Below are positions 6,396 through 8,485 of a stretch of 8,485 bases of DNA, one piece after another. Under the pieces are notes generated by a model that was not told the origin of the DNA, ran no database searches, and worked only from the letters and a program-made list of their open reading frames with translations. Source of the stretch: an uncultured Bacteroidota bacterium (lineage in GTDB: Bacteria; Bacteroidota; Bacteroidia; Chitinophagales; Chitinophagaceae); the NCBI GenBank assembly GCA_946479535.1, contig CAMLGP010000085.1:1-8485 (forward strand), given 5' to 3'. The position numbers and the translations under genes are program-made. Position 1 is the first letter of the stretch. Every line of letters begins with the position of its first letter.

Positions 6396-8123
6396 ATGAC
6401 TGCCATCGGTCAATCGAACTTACTACAGGCACTTGGTTGGGCTGTATTTAACAGCATGTGGCAAATGGCGATTTTGTGGGTGGCTTACCAGTTTATCATT
6501 TCTGTTTTCAGGATCAGGCAATCGGCAAATAAAAGCTCTCTGGCTGTACTTATGCTCTTCGCCGGGTTTGCCTGGTTTATTTATACACTTGCATTAGGCT
6601 TAACAGCCAGTGAGGAAAGTTATTCAGGTGTTATGACCATTAACACTGAAACCGGGCTGGAAGGATGGTTAAGCACTACCCTGCCCCTTGCTTCAGTCCT
6701 TTATCTTGTTCTACTGATCTTTCCCGTTTTAAATTTTATTCGCAACTACCGTTACGTGCAGGTGATCCGCCGCTTCGGGCTTTCAAGAGCGGATGTGCAA
6801 TGGAGGATGTTTGTACAAAAGATCGCAGTGCGGATGGATATTCGCAAACCTGTTTATGTATGGATGTCGGAACTGGTGACCTCACCTGTTACCATAGGAT
6901 ACCTGAAACCAGTGATCCTTCTTCCGATAGCTGCTGTAAATCATCTCAGCACCCAACAGATTGAAGCTGTATTACTTCATGAACTTTCTCATATCAAACG
7001 ATTTGATTATTTCATTAACCTGCTAACCAAACTGATCCAGACCCTTCTTTATTTTAACCCTTTCGTTAAAGCCTTTGTCAGAATATTTGAAAGGGAAAGG
7101 GAAAAAAGCTGTGATGAGACCGTTATGCAATTCCAATATGACCCTCATGGCTATGCGTCTGCCTTGCTGGTATTGGAAAAAGCAGCCCACGTTCCCCACC
7201 ATTCGCTCACAGTTGGTGCAAGTGATGGAAAGAAGAGTGAATTCCGCAAACGCATTGAATGGATATTGGGTATCCGCAGTAAACAGGCCTTCTCATTCAA
7301 CAAACTTGCCGGCATACTGGCTGCATTGCTTTGTTTTATCGGGCTGAATGCCTTCATTATATTTAGTAGTCAGTCAACAAAGAAACTGGCTCAAAAGGAT
7401 ACTTATTCTTACATCACGTCCCCATACGATCTGTTTGCTGATAAGTATGACAGGACTGCTAACGCTTCTCCTGTTTCATCAGAACGCAAAGATCCTTCCA
7501 TCATAACAGGAACTTCTTTTTCTCCCCAGGAGTTGGAAAAAACCGGGCAAAAAGAAAAAGAAGCTGCTGGTGAAGAAATAGTGGAACCTGCCAGTGCGGA
7601 AAATGAAAATCTGAACTCTCCTTTTGCCTTTGTTTACAATATTGAAAACATCATTCCCAAACTGGACCCACTGAAAGAACAACAGGTTCAGGAAGCAATG
7701 GATGAAGCAAAGAAAGTGATCAAAGAAACGCAATGGAAAGAAGTTGAAAAAAGCATTGCTGATGCGCTTACCCGCATAGAAAAAGACAAGCTGAAAGAAG
7801 TGTATACAACCGCGTTAAATAAAATTGACTGGAATACAATGGGTGATAGGTTAAGGATCGCCTATGACAAGATCGACTGGCCAGCAATCAATTACCAGTT
7901 AGACAATGCAATTGCTGCCATCAGGATGGATAGTCTTCAGCAGGTTTATACCGTTGCTATCGAAAACGTTTCCAAACTTCAACAAGAGCTTATCAAAACA
8001 AACCAGCCCGGTATTCCTGATTCGGATATCAACGTAAAATCACTGGAAGTAAGGAAGGATGAATTGCAAAAAGTTATTGATAGCATCCGTAAGATGAAAC
8101 CGAAGGAAGTGATTCACCTGTAA
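6396..8123 (+). CDS. BlaR1-like M56 family membrane metalloprotease (antirepressor/sensor)
   Basis: 575-aa inner-membrane zinc protease expected to sense an envelope signal and cause inactivation of the adjacent BlaI-type repressor. Helices lie near residues 11-37, 47-70, 93-115 and 302-324. Between helices 3 and 4 is the cytoplasmic gluzincin domain: SPVTIGYLKPVILLP (163-177), LLHELSHIKRFD with zinc ligands His195 and His199 and catalytic Glu196, and REKSCDE supplying Glu236. After helix 4, residues 325-575 face the periplasm. This part has no SxxK, SxN or KTG motif, so the beta-lactam-acylated domain of true BlaR1 is absent. Instead there is a low-complexity Glu/Lys/Ser linker (about 350-405) and a helical region with tandem 16-residue repeats (446-525). 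Such replaced sensor regions are common in Bacteroidota M56 proteins and the ligand is unknown. I therefore avoid the name blaR1. A strong hairpin follows the gene. Confidence 0.92.
   Translation: MTAIGQSNLLQALGWAVFNSMWQMAILWVAYQFIISVFRIRQSANKSSLAVLMLFAGFAWFIYTLALGLTASEESYSGVMTINTETGLEGWLSTTLPLASVLYLVLLIFPVLNFIRNYRYVQVIRRFGLSRADVQWRMFVQKIAVRMDIRKPVYVWMSELVTSPVTIGYLKPVILLPIAAVNHLSTQQIEAVLLHELSHIKRFDYFINLLTKLIQTLLYFNPFVKAFVRIFEREREKSCDETVMQFQYDPHGYASALLVLEKAAHVPHHSLTVGASDGKKSEFRKRIEWILGIRSKQAFSFNKLAGILAALLCFIGLNAFIIFSSQSTKKLAQKDTYSYITSPYDLFADKYDRTANASPVSSERKDPSIITGTSFSPQELEKTGQKEKEAAGEEIVEPASAENENLNSPFAFVYNIENIIPKLDPLKEQQVQEAMDEAKKVIKETQWKEVEKSIADALTRIEKDKLKEVYTTALNKIDWNTMGDRLRIAYDKIDWPAINYQLDNAIAAIRMDSLQQVYTVAIENVSKLQQELIKTNQPGIPDSDINVKSLEVRKDELQKVIDSIRKMKPKEVIHL
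7731..7970 (+). repeat. Five tandem 48-bp units encoding 16-residue helical repeats
   Basis: Within the M56 protein, residues 446-461, 462-477, 478-493, 494-509 and 510-525 align without gaps. Position 12 is Ala in all five, position 16 is Ile/Ile/Ile/Ile/Val, positions 5, 9 and 13 are hydrophobic (with Tyr), and three units begin with acidic or Gln plus Trp (QW, DW, DW). Units 2 and 5 (EKDKLKEVYTTALNKI and RMDSLQQVYTVAIENV) are the most alike. A sixth degenerate unit (427-442) precedes them, offset by three residues. The spacing fits amphipathic helices. The DNA copies have diverged, so the duplication is old. Confidence 0.7.
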
Positions 8124-8156
8124 CTCCCCCGAGTTTTTAGATTTTGAGTTATATTC

Positions 8157-8188
8157 CAGAAGCCTTTACAATTTAGTAAAGGCTTCTG
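8157..8188. terminator. Bidirectional terminator-like hairpin between convergent genes
   Basis: CAGAAGCCTTTAC (8157-8169) and GTAAAGGCTTCTG (8176-8188) form a perfect 13-bp stem with a 6-nt AATTTA loop. It lies 33 nt after the M56 stop and 13 nt from the stop of the opposing PorP-like gene. No clean T tract follows on either strand, so termination is inferred from stem strength and position. Confidence 0.7.
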
Positions 8189-8201
8189 AGTTATAATGTG
8201 T

Positions 8202-8485
8202 TTACCAAACATTCCGCGGGCATGTATCTCCATACCTGTTGCCAATCAGGAAACCCAGCACCAGTTCATGTGTACCTCTGATATAAGTATTTATATCCGT
8301 TTTAGTAAAATCATAAGAATAGCCCACATTGAAGGTATTGGCTACATTTACCCCCAGCATGGCAGCATAACCATCAAATTGCCGATAGCTTCCTCCCAGC
8401 CATACAAGATCCCGGTATTGCATTTTTACATTCAATTCTGCCTGGTAATTATTTACAAAGCCTCCATTGATATACTTGAACATAA
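8202..8485 (-). CDS. PorP/SprF family type IX secretion system membrane protein, C-terminal part only
   Basis: The last 93 or so residues of an outer-membrane beta-barrel-like protein; the gene runs off the right edge. The pattern is typical of the family's C-terminus: ELNVKMQYRDLVWLGGSYR, then FDGYAAMLGVNVANTFNVGYSYDFT, then GTHELVLGFLIGNRYG, ending CPRNVW with a Cys-Pro-Arg and terminal aromatic residue. PorP/SprF proteins are usually about 300 residues and are linked to gliding and type IX secretion, often beside PKD- or OmpA-domain proteins that would lie beyond 8485. Many paralogues exist per genome, so this copy need not be the essential PorP. The Met codon at 8483 is internal, not the start. 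Confidence 0.85.
   Translation of the reverse strand, partial: MFKYINGGFVNNYQAELNVKMQYRDLVWLGGSYRQFDGYAAMLGVNVANTFNVGYSYDFTKTDINTYIRGTHELVLGFLIGNRYGDTCPRNVW

Noticed and set aside
6396..8123. True BlaR1 beta-lactam sensor
   Set aside because: The periplasmic part lacks SxxK, SxN and KTG motifs and is a charged helical repeat region, so only the M56 protease half is shared.
8202..8483. Complete small 93-aa gene starting at 8483
   Set aside because: The sequence is only the C-terminal barrel end of PorP/SprF proteins and the frame stays open to the window edge.

Overview
The window looks like chromosomal DNA from a Bacteroidota bacterium, most likely of the Chitinophagaceae type. The reasons are: a PorP/SprF-type protein (type IX secretion / gliding family, restricted to this phylum) at the right edge; a BlaI–M56 pair whose sensor half is a charged helical repeat region instead of a penicillin-binding domain; a K+-dependent pyrophosphatase of the Flavobacterium johnsoniae kind; and mostly no Shine-Dalgarno sequences before starts. 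No mobile element, CRISPR array, tRNA or rRNA was seen.

Layout. (1) Positions 1-1987, + strand: the 3' nine-tenths of hppA, a membrane ion-pumping pyrophosphatase, closed by a good intrinsic terminator (2014-2050). (2) 2051-2427, +: a short intergenic stretch with a perfect 9-bp palindrome, then a small gene of about 91 codons that is broken (or recoded) by one extra G at 2277-2280. (3) 5562-2441, - strand: a three-gene run, read as a 148-aa NTF2-like hypothetical protein, a 249-aa GDPD/PLC-like TIM-barrel phosphodiesterase anchored by one N-terminal helix, and a 624-aa LTA-synthase-family phosphotransferase of the alkaline phosphatase superfamily. The last two are only 7 nt apart and are probably one transcript. 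(4) 5563-6006: a long divergent intergenic region with several inverted repeats, the best being a 20-bp operator-like palindrome just before blaI. (5) 6007-8123, +: blaI-type repressor and M56 (BlaR1-like) membrane metalloprotease, 5 nt apart. (6) A 13-bp hairpin (8157-8188) separates this operon from the convergent, truncated PorP/SprF-family gene (8485-8202, -).

How they may work together. HppA couples PPi hydrolysis to cation export. The LTA-synthase-like and GDPD-like enzymes both belong to families that act on phosphodiesters of (phospho)lipid head groups at the outer face of the inner membrane, so a shared role in adding and trimming such groups on an envelope glycan or lipid is plausible; this is inference. 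The BlaI/M56 pair is a signal-responsive derepression module: the protease is expected to inactivate the repressor on an envelope signal. No beta-lactamase lies in the window, so its target is unknown.

Most of the window is ordinary core-genome material. The points most worth a second look are the 16-residue tandem repeats in the M56 sensor region, the candidate BlaI operator, the LTA-synthase/GDPD-like gene pair, the frameshifted small gene, and the position of the gate glutamate in HppA.
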